From NCBI RefSeq assembly GCF_947623445.1, contig NC_135245.1, positions 18,545,501 through 18,609,500 of the forward strand: a stretch of 64,000 nucleotides of DNA, in the 5' to 3' direction. Made by a program: the position numbers and the translations under genes. Source of the DNA: Clavelina lepadiformis (taxonomy: Eukaryota; Chordata; Ascidiacea; Aplousobranchia; Clavelinidae). This document shows, piece by piece, positions 1 through 13,700 of the stretch (within the stretch, counting starts at the first letter, position 1; each line of letters starts with the position of its first letter). The notes beneath the pieces were generated by a model, which saw only the letters and a program-made list of their open reading frames with translations, was not told the origin of the DNA and ran no database searches.

Positions 1-29
1 TTCTTGTAGGCCATTTTTATATGCGAAAT

Positions 30-300
30 GAATATTTCATTATATGTAGATTACGCAGCCTGTTATTAAAGATGGTTAGGTTAGGTTAGGTTAGGAGAGT
101 GGATATGCAAAAAGTCTATTTATGGTTTTATTGGAGTTAGAGTTAGGTTAGAAGGTAAATTTAGGTCATGTTCAAGTTACTATGTTATAACATTTGCGTT
201 AGGTTAACAACAAACTCTCAAAACTGGCTTCGAACAGACAATTTTTTCCAGTGAAATAGTGGCTGCTTTTTAGATATTTCGAAAACCTGGTACTAGCCAG
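30..300 (+). repeat. Dispersed repeat family R1, copy 1
   Basis: Three stretches of this window share the same ordered blocks on the same strand: a CAGCCTGTTATTAAAGAT-like block, a GGTTAGG-rich block, then TATAACATTTGCGTTAGGTT, then an ACAATTTTTTC..AATAGTGGC block. This copy carries a short TTAGG-type tandem run near 76-101. The other copies lie near 33,415-33,660 and 41,290-41,500. No coding capacity, terminal inverted repeat or poly(A) end is evident, so the class (MITE, SINE or older fragment) is open. Boundaries are approximate. Confidence 0.6.
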
Positions 301-3300
301 TAGCCAATGCTTTCAGGCTTCGGTAAGATTTACCCATGCTACTGAGTTAAATCTTATTTTACCTTAACCTTCAGGATAACCCTAAACCAAATCACCTACA
401 GCAATGTTTCCTTAGCACTTGCAAGTACAGAGCACTGGATAGTATTTGGCTTTAGGGCGATTTATTTTATGGCTTATGTTTGTTTCAGTTATCATGTCAT
501 TGCCAGTTGGATATCAATTTCATTTGCTGTAACCGCTCCCAAAATTTTAAGACGTTTGAAATGTAACTGATAGTACTATCCGTATCAATGACAGACAGCA
601 ATTTCCTGCCCAAATCAAGCCCACGTTTTGTTGGACCCCTCTACCTCCCCAGGAATATGTGAGTCAGTTGTAGTCCGTCGTCAGACTTATTGTCACATCA
701 TTGCTTGTAAGAAACATCTTACTTGTTGCAATGCAGCGGTCTCTTCCACGCAAATTACTTCCTCTACGATGAGAGGTGTAAAACGGGAAATTTTAATTTT
801 ATTACGTTTATGTGTGTGTTGTCTTCTACAACGGCATCTGGTGTTATGTATAGCAATAGTTTTACCACGACATTTGCGTATCTTTTACCACGTATCTTTT
901 TTTCGTTTAAATCAATCTGTGCAATTTAATTTATGAATGGCATTTACCAAGATACCGTGCATTACAAGCGGCATAATGCTTCTTGCACACCAGCCATCAT
1001 AATCAGCCATTGTAAATATGCGAATGATGGCAGTAACTTAAAACGTGCAGGGAGTTGCACGACGGTTCGCTATGCACTGAACACAAATACCGTGCACTGA
1101 GTTTGTCAGCGTCTGTGACGGTGCTCCTTTAAAATCAGCGTTTTATTGTAAACTCCATTAACCCTAATAACAACGCGTTTCACGAAGTTAAGCAACTTAG
1201 ACATGACATTCTCCTGTAATGATCGTGAGATATCTTTATAGTGCAGGAATAAGTCGCAATAAGTGCAGTGTATTTTCCGAAAGAAATCTTCACAAGAATC
1301 CTGTCATCGTCTTATTCGTAAAACCACATACTTTATAGTGTCAGTCATAATACCCAAATACTTTGGGACCGCGCGCCTCGCAGTGCTTAAATTCCTTAAC
1401 CATCGGTCTCAGTCGCTATCCTGGCTTATGCTGTCTGAGCTACTGGTTACACAAGCGCTACCTGTTCAATAATGCATTGAACACATACCGGAAATGATTG
1501 CTATTGATCACGGTCGAGGTCACGTGACTTTCTCCCATTCACAAAATAGCGCACCGCCAGAGCAGTCCCAAATGTTTTCGTCATGAGGGTGTAGCACTTA
1601 GCGCGTAGGTGGCCACGCGTGCTGGCGTTGCACTCATCTACATATTTACGAATTAATTAAACCAGCTATCCGTCTCTAATCGATATGTAGATGTACTGTA
1701 TATAAATTAGAAAACGATCTCACTGTCAACATTTACATGTTTCAAAATATGCGTTAGTACGTGTGTACATTGTCGAAGTTTATAGGTTGATTTTAGTCGT
1801 CCCGTGTTCAGTAACTTTTGTCAAGGTGCCTTAACATTAGCGGTGTCAGCTTTATCATAAACCTTGCCAGAAGATTTAGCTACAAAGGCATGTATTGGCT
1901 TGAAACAGTTGTCTTTAACGAGCTCTTAGCAGATGAATGAGTCGCCTATGTTTACATAAATAAAGCTGGCTTCCGTTTGCTTGCCACCAAAACATAGAAT
2001 GTCTTGTTATCGGCCTCCTGCTGAATCTGTCCAATATTTAATGGCGTCTACCGTGACACTGCTAAGATACCTTTTTGGCTAACTGTTTGTCGGGTAGAGA
2101 TGGTAGATTTCCAAACGACGAAACCGATTTGTGATAATTGATAACGTACGTTTTCAAATCCAGCCTCGTATAAAAGGCATACTTTTTTAAGCATTTATAC
2201 TTAATTTTTAAAAAAACTTTTAGTGGCTCTTTTCAAAAAGCTAACGAACTCTGGTGTTTGACCAACTGAAAGTTAGGAAACTTGCTCCATTTGTTCCGCG
2301 CACAATCGGTTGTTTTTTGTGCTGGTTTTGAATGCAATATGTGTAAACTTTTATGGATAGATTTGAAACCTAGCAGTAAAGTCCAATACCGTTGTTTCTT
2401 AACTGAAATCGGCAAATTTGAAGCTTACTCGGTAACATTTCATTTAAAGCAAGTTTATATCTTGATAAATTAAGAAACTCTGTAAGAAACTTTTAGCTAC
2501 AAACAATAATATCTTTGCCCATACTTGAGAAACTAAAACAGTACTGGCAATTATAGTAATTGGTTTTCAGGTGAACGTTATAGACCCGTTTTTTTGCATT
2601 GCTGAGAATAGCGTGCAGAAAGCTTCACGTTGCATGAGAAAGTGTATCCAGCTTAAGTCGGTTGTTTATCTTGTTTGTGTAGCAAATAGAACCTGCTATT
2701 AGAGCGGCGTTACACGCTTAAAAATCTTAAGTAAATAAACACACTTCACTGGCGGAATTTACAGTCCAGTAACCTACAATCAGCGCATTGAAAGGTTCAC
2801 GCAGGTTCCTATATAAAGAACATATTTTTTCATCAGTGAAATAAGTTCAAAATGGCCTAAATATGACTACAATGAGTATCTTGTCTTTTCCGCTGTTAAC
2901 TAATCACGTTTTTAATCTTATTCCAATATTTTTTTCAGTTTTTTTCCGTGTTGATTGTATCACTTTAAACAAATAATTTGTAGGTGCCTGCCCAGGTTTT
3001 CCTAACATATTTAACGCCACCGCTGCTAACAAGTTACAAACGTGTAAGTTACACCGTGTAACACTGTAACATGTGAAGGTGAACATAGATGGTACGAGAC
3101 AGGGTTTGGTAATTTTGTAGTCTTGTCTTCCAGGTCCATTAAAACTGAAATAAACTTCAAGTCCAACCTCGGTGTAGCATTAAATGTCAGGTGCAACATA
3201 AACCCATCAAATTATCTCTTATCCCCACTGGAAAGTTTGCTTTCAATGCGCCGGATAAATGTAATGTTAAAATTTGCGTCACGCCAACGTAGCACTCCTC

Positions 3301-4245
3301 GTATAAAACATAGGGCGAAACGGCAATTCTGCATCGGAGAATTGGCACACAAACCGACTTTCTCCGACGCATCATACAAGTTTTCCAGTAGGGTCTCTTA
3401 TCGCAAAGATACGAACGGAAGTACTTTGAACCAATAAAGATCCTTTTTTCCGCGGCCGTGCGCTTGCCATTCATAAAAACGGAATTTCTCTTCGGTTCTC
3501 CTTTTTCTGAATGAACTCACGGGAGATATCTTCTCTCGCGCGAAACGCACCAACACTGCGTGCAGGTGATCAATTTGTGTTTCACTCTGGTTAAGGTGAC
3601 GCCAATTCTTTACCTGAACCAGAGAGAGGTTGATGTGTACGTTTGTGAAGTCAATAAGCTTACAGTAACAGTGTGTTTTTTGGGCTGATTACAGAAATTA
3701 ACCTAGATTTTTTGTATTGAAGCCATTCCTTTTCTCAACCTAGTGTGTATATTATATAACTAGGTGGATATGTTTAAGTGTAAGTTGATCGTAAGAAATC
3801 GGTTATAGCTAATGAAAACGTGAAGCAGGTCCCCAAAAAATATGAGCTCTTTTCAGAATTTACCGTCTTGCCTGGCCATCATAAATGCCTACTACTGCAG
3901 TTGCCGTCGTAACAGAAATTTTTTAAACGGATCAAATCCAGACTTATTCCCCGGCGCAACGCCAAAGCAAAGGAAGGTTAATCTAATAAGACGGGCGTGT
4001 GTGTCATCATGCCATTAAAGCGCTTTTATTTCCGCTCGCCGCCTCAAGTGGACATTCTTCATACAATATTAACACCATTAGCCGCAAGCTATTTGGAGGG
4101 AGGGAACAGAAGGCTTTAGACAAGCGCTTCAAGTCAATTGATATCAAATTCCCAGCGGTATTGCTCAGCACTTAAAGAGTTAGGAATGCAAACTTGTTTT
4201 TAATTTTTGCCATTTTTCTACGAAAATTGGCATTGTTTTTAAGGT

Positions 4246-4330
4246 CAGTGGCGCCCAACCTGGGGCCCGTTGGAAATTTCAAGGTCTTGTGAATAATATC
4301 ATGAATTTTACAAAATTAATTGGTCAGTAC
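4246..4330 (+). mobile_element. hAT-like terminal fragment
   Basis: The run CAGTGGCGCCCAACCTGGGG followed by CCCG resembles the left terminus of non-autonomous hAT elements (CAGTG..CCAACCTGGGGCCCG). No matching inverted end or 8-bp duplication was found to the right, so this is probably a decayed or solo end. Confidence 0.3.
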
Positions 4331-7300
4331 TCCATGTATTTCATTTTTTGATTGATTGATATTTTGCCCAGTTATAGTGGCTTATGTCAGGCCAGGGAGG
4401 ATTTAACTTGATTGCGGAGGTAATAATTGATCGATGTGTTAATGCTTATTATTTCGTTATATTATATATCAACACTATGTATGTATGTCACTTTTGTGAT
4501 GCCAAATGCAGCATGCGAGTACCGTAGGACAGAAAAGAGAGGTTTCTGTTGCAGAAGTGGCACAATTACAGGAAAAGGTTAAAAATGTATAATGATTTAA
4601 CGCTAGATTCGCTGTGGTAGCCTATGACAGTAACAGTAAGCAGCATACGGCAAGAATTAGACTTTAAATGAATTTCTGAAATCTTTTGTGAAAGGATCCA
4701 CAGACTACTAAAATTCATTTTGGAGATCCTTGACCTAAAAAGATGAGATACCAGTGTTTTAGGTCTTGTTTAAATTTCAACGTCGTGCAAAGGTGAAAGG
4801 ACGCTGCATAGATTTGAAATGTTTACATCGAAAATCCGACCCGCTGAATATTTCGATGTTGCCAGTGAGGCTGTTACTCATATGAAGTCAAACACACCGC
4901 GACTTAGCATCCGTGCTGTTTATGGCATTTAGTAACCTTTTTGCTTTTTAACTTCTACGGGGTATAGGGTATATGCAATACTGAATTATCTTATCAGCAG
5001 GAGATTAACGACTAAAGTAGAAACAGGCATTTTTCGTTTAATCAGAGTCATTAAGTAAAAGAAAGTCAGGTTAATGGGTCACAAATCGGCCGTTAGCTTA
5101 TCGGACATTCCACAACCGAGCCGTAGATGCTTGATAAGGCGTCATTGTACAGATTCTTGGCTTTCCGAGTAGAACAACGTGCCGGCGCCACTTCCGTTAA
5201 ATGCCGAGGGGAACGAATGCGTGTGCGCGCCTGTATGCTAACGTCATATTAACGAGGCTATGACTAACTATGATAATGATGATTACGACCCACGACGCTC
5301 TCCTACCGAACTGCTGGACGGCGGTGTACAGCGCATAATATTTTCGCGGACATTTACCATAGAAATTTGCGCGACGAAGCACCGTAAATAACATTCAAGG
5401 TGCAGCGAGTTTTCATTTTCCACAGAAATTTAACAGCTTGGTAATTTCAACGTTTTATCGTTGCTCTACATCGAGGCGCGTGACACGAGTCAGTTATGAC
5501 ATTTGGCTGGTTTGCGCCATAATTAAACACAACTTCTCAATTTGCATTCTATCCTCTCATAATCTGCATAATTAGACTACTCTATATCCGGTCGCTCGTC
5601 ACTACCGGTCGTAGAGTTTTCATTATTGCACATTTTTTCGAAACGAAACCAGAGAACGCGCATTTTATTGTATTTATTAAAAATATTGGAAAATAGTCCC
5701 CAATACCGAACAGCAAAGAATCAATACAAATTAAAAATCGCCGTCTCTCGAGTGTAAAATGAAATGGTATGCTTAATTTCAACAACGAGGCCATGCAACG
5801 TAGCATCACGTTTAGCGAGTTATGGTACTCGTGTATAAGGCAAAAATCGGACACTACAAATCCGGCAACCATTAACCTTTTCTCTTAGTTGTTGTCTACG
5901 TTTTATATACTTCGCGTTTTACAAGCAAGCCATGTTTGATGCATTTCTTTTAAAGACGCAACGTTGTTGACAAACTCCCAAGCTATAAAGGACGCGCGTT
6001 TTTACATCAATAACAGAACAGTATCTTCACCTGAATAAGTTCAGAATGGTCTGAATAACACAATCAAAACAAGTTTTTTTCATGCTTAAATATTCCACCT
6101 GATGATGGTTTTATTCCAAGATTTTTTTTGCTTTTGATTCCTGTTGATCTTATTTCTTCAATGATATTAATATCGATGCCTCCATAAAAAACATTCAACT
6201 TTCTTTCTGTGAAACATGACGGTGTAGAGCTGATTGTATTGAAGTCTTACGACTGATTGGAATTCATGCCCTGAAAGTGGTAAAGTTTTCTTTAGTTTTA
6301 ACCATTGCTTTGCTTTCTGCAGATTGTGATTTAGAGTGCTAGGGCTTTCGACTAAAGCTTTTGCGCAGGATATGATAAATTATTGCTAGTCATAAAGGAT
6401 TACTCGGTGGACGTCGAGTTTCAAACGTTGTGATAGACCAGCCGGGCCGTAGCAAGAGAACTATTAACCCCGACAAACGAAATCGACAAGGACGGTATCT
6501 AGGCGTTGTATTACCTTCGGCTGAAATCTGCTCACTATTTCATAACGTTTCGGCCCGTTATGGAGCCATAGCTTTTGACATTGAAAAAACAAACTTCTGA
6601 ATTTGTCAGCCGAACGTGCCATGCTGTTATCATGGAAAGCAGAGGAAACGAGGCTCGTATTGAATGGAAGTAAGAAAATTATTTCGTGCTATTTTAAGAA
6701 CTAAAACATGTGACTGCGTTGCAGCAACTTGTAATCAGTTCACTTGTTTGATAGTTGTCACTAGATGTGTACATCGTATGTGTATTATTTAGTCCGGTCA
6801 TTCGTATGTCTACAAAAATTATGTATTTTCAATTTGTTGGTTCAAATTATTAGGAACTTACAATTCAGGTTTTGTAACAATTTGTTTGAGTAGTTTCCGC
6901 TTAAAAAGCTGTAATTTTGGTATGATTTCGTCATATATATATGCCAGGAATTTTGTCCAGAAGTTCGGTGTGGTCTCATGTGTAAAGTATTTTTTAGAAA
7001 TGTTTTAGTTGAAAAAGTAATAATTAGAAGATTAAAATACCAGAATTCACAATAAAATATTGCGGTATGTTATCTACATCTTAAGTATATTTTCAGCTCA
7101 ACTTCGCCAATGAGAAAAAGAATAACTTGAATTTAAACATATTACCCTTCTGTCAAGTCAATAATGCAGTAATATAGCAAATTCCACTGGTACCGCCGCC
7201 AGCTTGATCAAATAAGTTCGTCAAACGGCGCGGCAGGTTTTTTGCTTGTCCATATTCTGCTGGTATAGTCCTAAATTAAACATTAGTTATTACGATGTCA

Positions 7301-7854
7301 ATTGGCATCGGTCAATATTTGAACTGGGGTTTTCACTTCCTCTCGCTTGCCTGGATCGCGTGCAAACCCGATAACCTGCTGTTGAAGAGAAAATGGGTAT
7401 AGGTTAGCACTGCCAGTAGAGACGTTTCTGTACATGTTAGTTCTCGACGGCGATTTGATCGTTTTACAAGCGCCTAGATGCGAGTTCCATAAACAATTCT
7501 TGATGCATTCCATACGATTAGGTTTGTGTTCAGATACCTATTTCAAATTAAACCTTTATTTCCGAGCCGCAAAACACGACCCCGTGCTGCTATACATGAA
7601 GATTAGGTCATGTATGTCCTATTGAAAGGTTGACAAAAGGTACGCCCTTCGGCTAAGTCTTTAACAGCGCTAATTGTTCAAACATTGACGTTTTAATTTG
7701 GCGACTAATCCAAACACTTCACGAAAAGATCTGATAACCTTTGCCAGGCAAATTCGTGCGAACTATTGCATTTAATGTCCCTGTTGAAACTTTTTATGAG
7801 CTGTTAATCAGCTTAACTAGTGTATTATATATTTAACCTTGCAGCAGGGGTTCT

Positions 7855-7990
7855 TAACCTTTTTCTATAGCAAGATTACTCCCCACTAAATAAACATATA
7901 TTCCTATTGCTTCGAGATTACACACCTTCAAGTGGTTAAATTCGATAGTACTATGCAAGTCAATAAATAAAAACTAAATTTCATTATTAT
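7855..7990 (+). mobile_element. hAT-like terminal fragment
   Basis: CAGGGGTTCTTAACCTTTTT is a typical hAT/Charlie-type terminal sequence. The opposite terminus (AGGTTAAGAACCCCTG) is not visible nearby, so it is listed as a fragment with uncertain right limit. Confidence 0.35.
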
Positions 7991-10769
7991 GTCACTAAAC
8001 GGAAAAATGACAGCAAAATATAACATTCTTGTAAGTAGTGGTAGTAATTGGCCGGGCGAGTCCTGAACAAGTTTGGTCGAATTCAGACTGCTGAAGATGA
8101 ATCGTGGGAGTGAAATTGAAGTTGGGTGAACACCAAAACAAACGCAGTCGTGTGTTAAGATCGGTGGGCCGTCACATAAGTTTTCAACACTCTTCGCGAC
8201 ACTCGCGCTTGTATCAAATTCCTTGTCTTTGAGACCGTGACAAAGCGGAAAAAATAATAATCTGCTTGGCTCACCCTGAGCCGCGTCATCACTTCTACAA
8301 ACTCCAGTAGATCCTACATCGTCTGTATTTCATATCAATTGTTAAGAATCGTCGTCGAGATGCTAACAAAGCATATGGAACTCACTTACATTTCTATCAC
8401 TCGAATCAAGGCCTGTAGTCTAACATAACCTGTAATTGAGAAACATTGTTGGTACCTAAATGATACATAGCTTTTCTTTTCTACAAAAACAAGGCAATTA
8501 GGCTAAACTATAACTTACTGTTTTACCATTTAGTACAAGGTGCTTGCGATACGTGCACCTCAAAACAACTACTTGACAAACATCAGACGATTGAAAGGTT
8601 GCATTCGTAACGTTTGTTTAATAAAATTTTGTCCTGGACGTGTGGATTTTTCCATTATTCGGCGAATTACACTTTGTTAGGTTAGTAATTTTCGTAAATG
8701 CCTCAGTGCCATTCCGAAAACGAGCTTTCATTTCCGATTCGGTTTAGCTTTATGTAAACATGTATAGTCGTCTGTGATTCACACTAAACGTGTTTACATA
8801 ACTCATTAAAAAAGAGCAAACAAATAACAGGCGCGTTAATGGAACAAAGATTAACGTAGTTCCGAAGATGTGAAAACGCCAACCTTACGCAATTTCGAGT
8901 GAAGACAAAAGCTTAGTTTCCTTTATTTCGGTCTACAGGCTTTTAACCACTGTAATTACGTCATTGCGGAAGGATATGGCCACCGTTAGACATTTATTAA
9001 CCCTCTTTGCCCGATGTTTTCGTCTCCGGTAATTATATGACTTTAGAAGCGATCGTGTATCGCAACTGCTGTGACTGTTGACAAAGTGTCGCATTGTGAA
9101 GTGAAATATTCTGTCCAATATTCCCGTATAGAGTTTCTATATTTTAACTTTAAACGACAGCTTGGTAAGTCATTACATGTCAGTTAAGTTAAAACGAAAA
9201 TAAATTTCCCAGAAAAAAATCCAACAACATATCCCGAAACCCAACCTGTTTACTGACAACTGGTGTCAGCTCTTGGTCTTGCACAAAGCTCTTGCTTTCC
9301 CCGTAAAGTTCTCGTTTTTAGTGTGAATGCAGATTTTATGGCCGCAGGCTGCCTCCCAAAACGAAGATGACAGCGGCTAACAACACCCATTTTTGAAAGT
9401 TGGGAGCTACGCGACGTTACATTGATTGTAAACAGTGTCAAAAGTGGCAAAGCAGGTATCTAACCGCCTTTATGGTTGTCAGTTGAACTGAGTACAATCA
9501 TATGCATCTGTTGCTAACAAAAACTTTTTTAAAACCGATTCTACTGCAGTAGTTCATTTCTCCGAAATATCTCGTTTCAAGGCCAAATATTTGGCTAGAG
9601 TGGTTTGAACCTTAATACCAGGTGAGCTATTGCGCACCATTGTCGGTCTCTTGTTGCACAAGGCCCTGGGAAGTTTTTCAATGGACGATCGAATAACCGG
9701 TACCACAGCAACGTTTCCGAACTTCGCGCTGTTTGTCCCCCACGTTTCACTTGAGCTGATGTTACAAACACATCGTGAAGTATCAGTGATCTGTTGTTAA
9801 ATTTTGACAAACATTGGCTTTAAGATCTCATTGTTTCACATGTGGAGAGGATTTTCGTCATTAAGTCATCGTGGAATACCCCATTGGGTTGGTCCGTTGT
9901 TGAACTGAATGTGCCAATTATACTGGTGATTAGTTCCCTTGATAAACGTTAGACATACCGGTCCTATTTACATCGTCTGTATAACTCCATGGTAACAATC
10001 CCCAATCGTTTAAGAAAAACTCTAAACTTTGAAACCTTGTCGAGGCAGATTTTGCGATAAAAACTTATATGTTTTTCGCAGTATCTGGCTCTTCTTGTTA
10101 CCATAGTTGTTTAGTTGTCACCAGCAGCAGTCGGTAGCCGAATTTAAATCTTGTCTTTTCATCAGATTTGAAGTAAAAATACTTCCAGGTTAACCGCTTA
10201 ACATTTCAGCTGCAGTTTCTACTGTATAAGTAGTGTAGATATACTCCATAGATATTCGGAATTAAACAAGAATCTAAACCTTTGCAAGCAGTTTTTGCCG
10301 TAACTTTTATTTTGCACGAAACTGCAAGACCAACAGCAAACACTCAAATTTTCGGTTGTATGACCGCAATTTTAATGAATTCGTATTTGCCACCGAACAA
10401 ATACCAGAATATATTTTTATTCGTATTCTCACGAATTCGAATCTTTTCCAATTTGGCACATCCCTGGTAGAAGTACCCGCTTTCCGACACTCTGACAATA
10501 CCGTTTCCTCAGTTAAGGGTATCAGACGTATTGATCGACAATTCGCTTGATCATCCTGCTTAGAACACCGTGGTTTAAGGTTACTATCTGGATTGATATT
10601 ACATGAAGTCATTTTCAATTTTTTTGTACTATTCATGATTCCGCGTAAAGTGTCACATTTTTATAACATTCCATGCTCTGAAGTTTTATGTTAGAACCGT
10701 ATAAAATATGACCAGTTGTCATCAACATACCTTTTTCATGCATCAGTGTCTCTCCCGCATTACTAGATT

Positions 10770-13700
10770 ATGAGTTACAAGTCTGCCTTTTCTTGCAGTG
10801 AACATCCCATTGTTCGAGTCGAGGCAACGGTCATGGCGAGGGGAGAATTAGGCTGGACACCCTATCTTGGTGCAGGGCACAGCAAAGTCGCCATTTACGA
10901 GAGCACCGTCCGTACACATTATCGTATCTATGGGTACAAGATACATGACAGAAAGGTAACTGGCATTAGTTAAAACTATTTATTATAATAATTAGTTCAG
11001 TTATTTGATTAGCACATTCACAACACTATGGATTTTAGTATACCTCCCAAATAAAAACAAGACGCAGGTTTGCTCGTACGAGTTACGTGTGTAACGTTCG
11101 ATTTGTGACCTAACCAATTTCGTTAGGACAGAAAGCGTGCTGTGCGGTCCCTGTTTACTCGGTGCGTGTTGTTTATATTCGTGTTCTGCTGTGTGCTTAT
11201 ACCGCCAACAAATCGGACCATCACCAAACGTTTATCATAACTTACCTGACGCATACCTGTGCTCCGAAGGCAAACGCGTGCATTATTTCACACGCTGCGC
11301 CGGCCACTGAATGATTTTGAATCTTGATTAAAGGACCGAAGAAATTTCTTAACCTTCGTTGGATGTTTTTGCACATCTCCTGCTACAGCAATTACTATGT
11401 AATATACAGCAAACCTGATATCCATTTACGTGTTTTTCGTAAACTTGCTTTAGAAAATGGCTCACGTTTTGTGCATTATTTCGTCACTATTGATGTGCCA
11501 TGACGTAATAGACGACTTATTTTCGCATCCTTTGCGGATAGAAGATCTTACGAGAGAGTTTCCGGTGATATTGTTGTAGCAAAGTTGTTTATCTCTTTTT
11601 TTTACATTGATATACGGCGCCTACTTTCAGCCAGGCAAAAAGTGTAATTTTGCAACTACTGACTTTTTGGCGGTTTGTGAAGTCTCTGTTCGCCTAATCA
11701 GTACTGTTTTAAATTTAAGTTTAGATGTATATTGCATCATCCATTTAAAGTGTTGTGAGTGTCATTTGAGAATGAAAATCCGTATTTTAGAATCTTCTGT
11801 TTCCGCCACCCATTTCCTAATTTGAATCATTAATCGCAGTTAATAGATGACACAGTTTGCTCACGTTCCGCCATTTATGGCTTTCGTTATCATCGAAAAT
11901 GTCACGTGATTTTTCTTTTCAAACCTATCGAAGCCGTTGTGATTCACATCATTGACCCCCAGTGACCTTCCGAATACTTACTGAGCAGTGCCGGAAATTC
12001 GGTTAAAATCTGGTTTTTGTTTCTACCAGGTCACGTTGGACTCTTTGATCCCGCCGCGCATGCTTTTCGTTAAGGCGAGTGACATTTTTCACCACTGGAC
12101 CATAGGTGACCAGCGCATGGGCCTAGCTTTTCACGGCACTGTGGACGCCCGCTCTTTTGACCGCGGTATCCGAGTCGCCCTGGAAAATTTAGAAAAAGGT
12201 AAGCTGTCTTATTGGGTGTTGTTGAAAGTGACTAAATGAACATTTGCTGTTAGAAGAACCCATTTTAAGCCATTCAAATCTGGCTGTGATGCTACTGATT
12301 GGTAAGAGAGAGAGCCAAAACTATTTGTACAAACGGTGCCTGAAGTGGATTGAAAATCACACCCTTTGTATTTTCATTGCGAAAAAGTTTTTAAATAACT
12401 TTATTCCAAAGCCCACCTTCTGCAATTTAGAATGGCAATTGGAAACCGAGCGACGCAATTTCGCAAAGAAGATAATTAATTGATGACGTCACCGTATGAT
12501 AGCGCGCACGTGGAATGCCAGTAAAAATGACACTTAGCAACTTGCAGCATTACACGACTTAAATTGAGACAATGCGACGAACAGCGCGTATAGTTGGCAG
12601 CTTTTTTCCTAAGGCCTTGCAACGGCTACCAGACCTAACCGGCCATGTTTTCGACATTAATAATCGAACAACAGATGCCAGTGGTGACGTCATTTCCGTT
12701 CTTGTATCGCTTAGTTAGAGAATCGAAGGAAACGTATATGGCGACATACGCAGGCACACCCCATTCAAGCCGCGGTTTTCCAAGCTTGTTTACCCCGAGT
12801 TGGACAGTTTTCGCTCGATCGTGCTGTGCACTGGCAAGTGAACCGAATGACCTGTGAAAACCCGATTTTGTTTACGTGTATTTTTACCAAATCTATGATG
12901 ATATCGAATTTTTAGCTGTTTTTAATGGGAACTTTTGTCTGCTCTCAGCCTATGGCTGCTGTGAAATTTATCTGTGATTGCTGGTCAGGACTACTAGCCT
13001 CCAACTCGCTCGTTCAATCGAACGAAGGTGTTTCGAACGGTTGCAGAGAATGAAACCTACACATAGGATGTGGTTTAAAATGAGTCATTCTTAAAAAGGC
13101 GTCTTTTATCCTTTTCGTTTATTCCATGTCGCTTCCTCATAATAGAACCCGAAAACCACTACCGGTCTTTATTATCAGCCACAGAAGCAAAAATAAACAG
13201 CGATATTTTCTTTCCAAACCCGATTAAATTACTGACTAGTTTTGTTGGCTTGTCGCTCGTTAGGATCACCGAGTCTCGCTGCTCTATTTGTATTTCTGTC
13301 CGCTTTTTATTTCACCTATGTTTAAAGTTCTTTTGGAAGTCGGATTAAATCAAGTGAGATTTCATGCGCGTGCTTTCAACCTAGCATTACCATCACAATC
13401 TGCATCGTCTAACCGGGAATTTTGTTGATACAAGTTAATCGTTTTTCATACCAAAGACTACTCCCATGCCTTGCAGACAGGGACAAAGCATTGCATAACA
13501 TCGGTATAATCAAGTAAATTTACCAATCCCCGTTTTTGTTTAAGTCCTATATTCCAGTCCTTCATATTGGTGACTGGTAATTGGCCTTTTTCAATGGATC
13601 CGGTATTAATTAGTCCTATTTTAAGCTTTCTGAGGTTCTCACACAATTCTAATCATTGATTCGATCAATTTTTCTCGCGTTTTTGCCGTATTAGTCGTTG

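Larger units (their letters stand above)
1..10769. other. Intergenic stretch without a recognisable gene
   Basis: No open reading frame here has family resemblance, codon bias or flanking splice signals that would support a gene; the longest frames are about 100 codons and overlap on opposite strands. It is A+T-rich and holds a dispersed-repeat copy near 30-300, and single hAT-like ends near 4246 and 7855. A first, mostly noncoding exon and the promoter of SPRED may lie in its right part, because the first recognisable SPRED exon is preceded by a good splice acceptor. I see no tRNA or rRNA gene. Confidence 0.6.

Noticed and set aside
76-101. TTAGG-like run as a telomere end
   Set aside because: Only about four GGTTA units inside a dispersed repeat whose other copies are internal; not terminal.
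3123-3474. Overlapping 95-104-codon open frames on both strands
   Set aside because: No family resemblance and no splice or start context; overlapping frames on opposite strands of a base-composition pocket are expected by chance.
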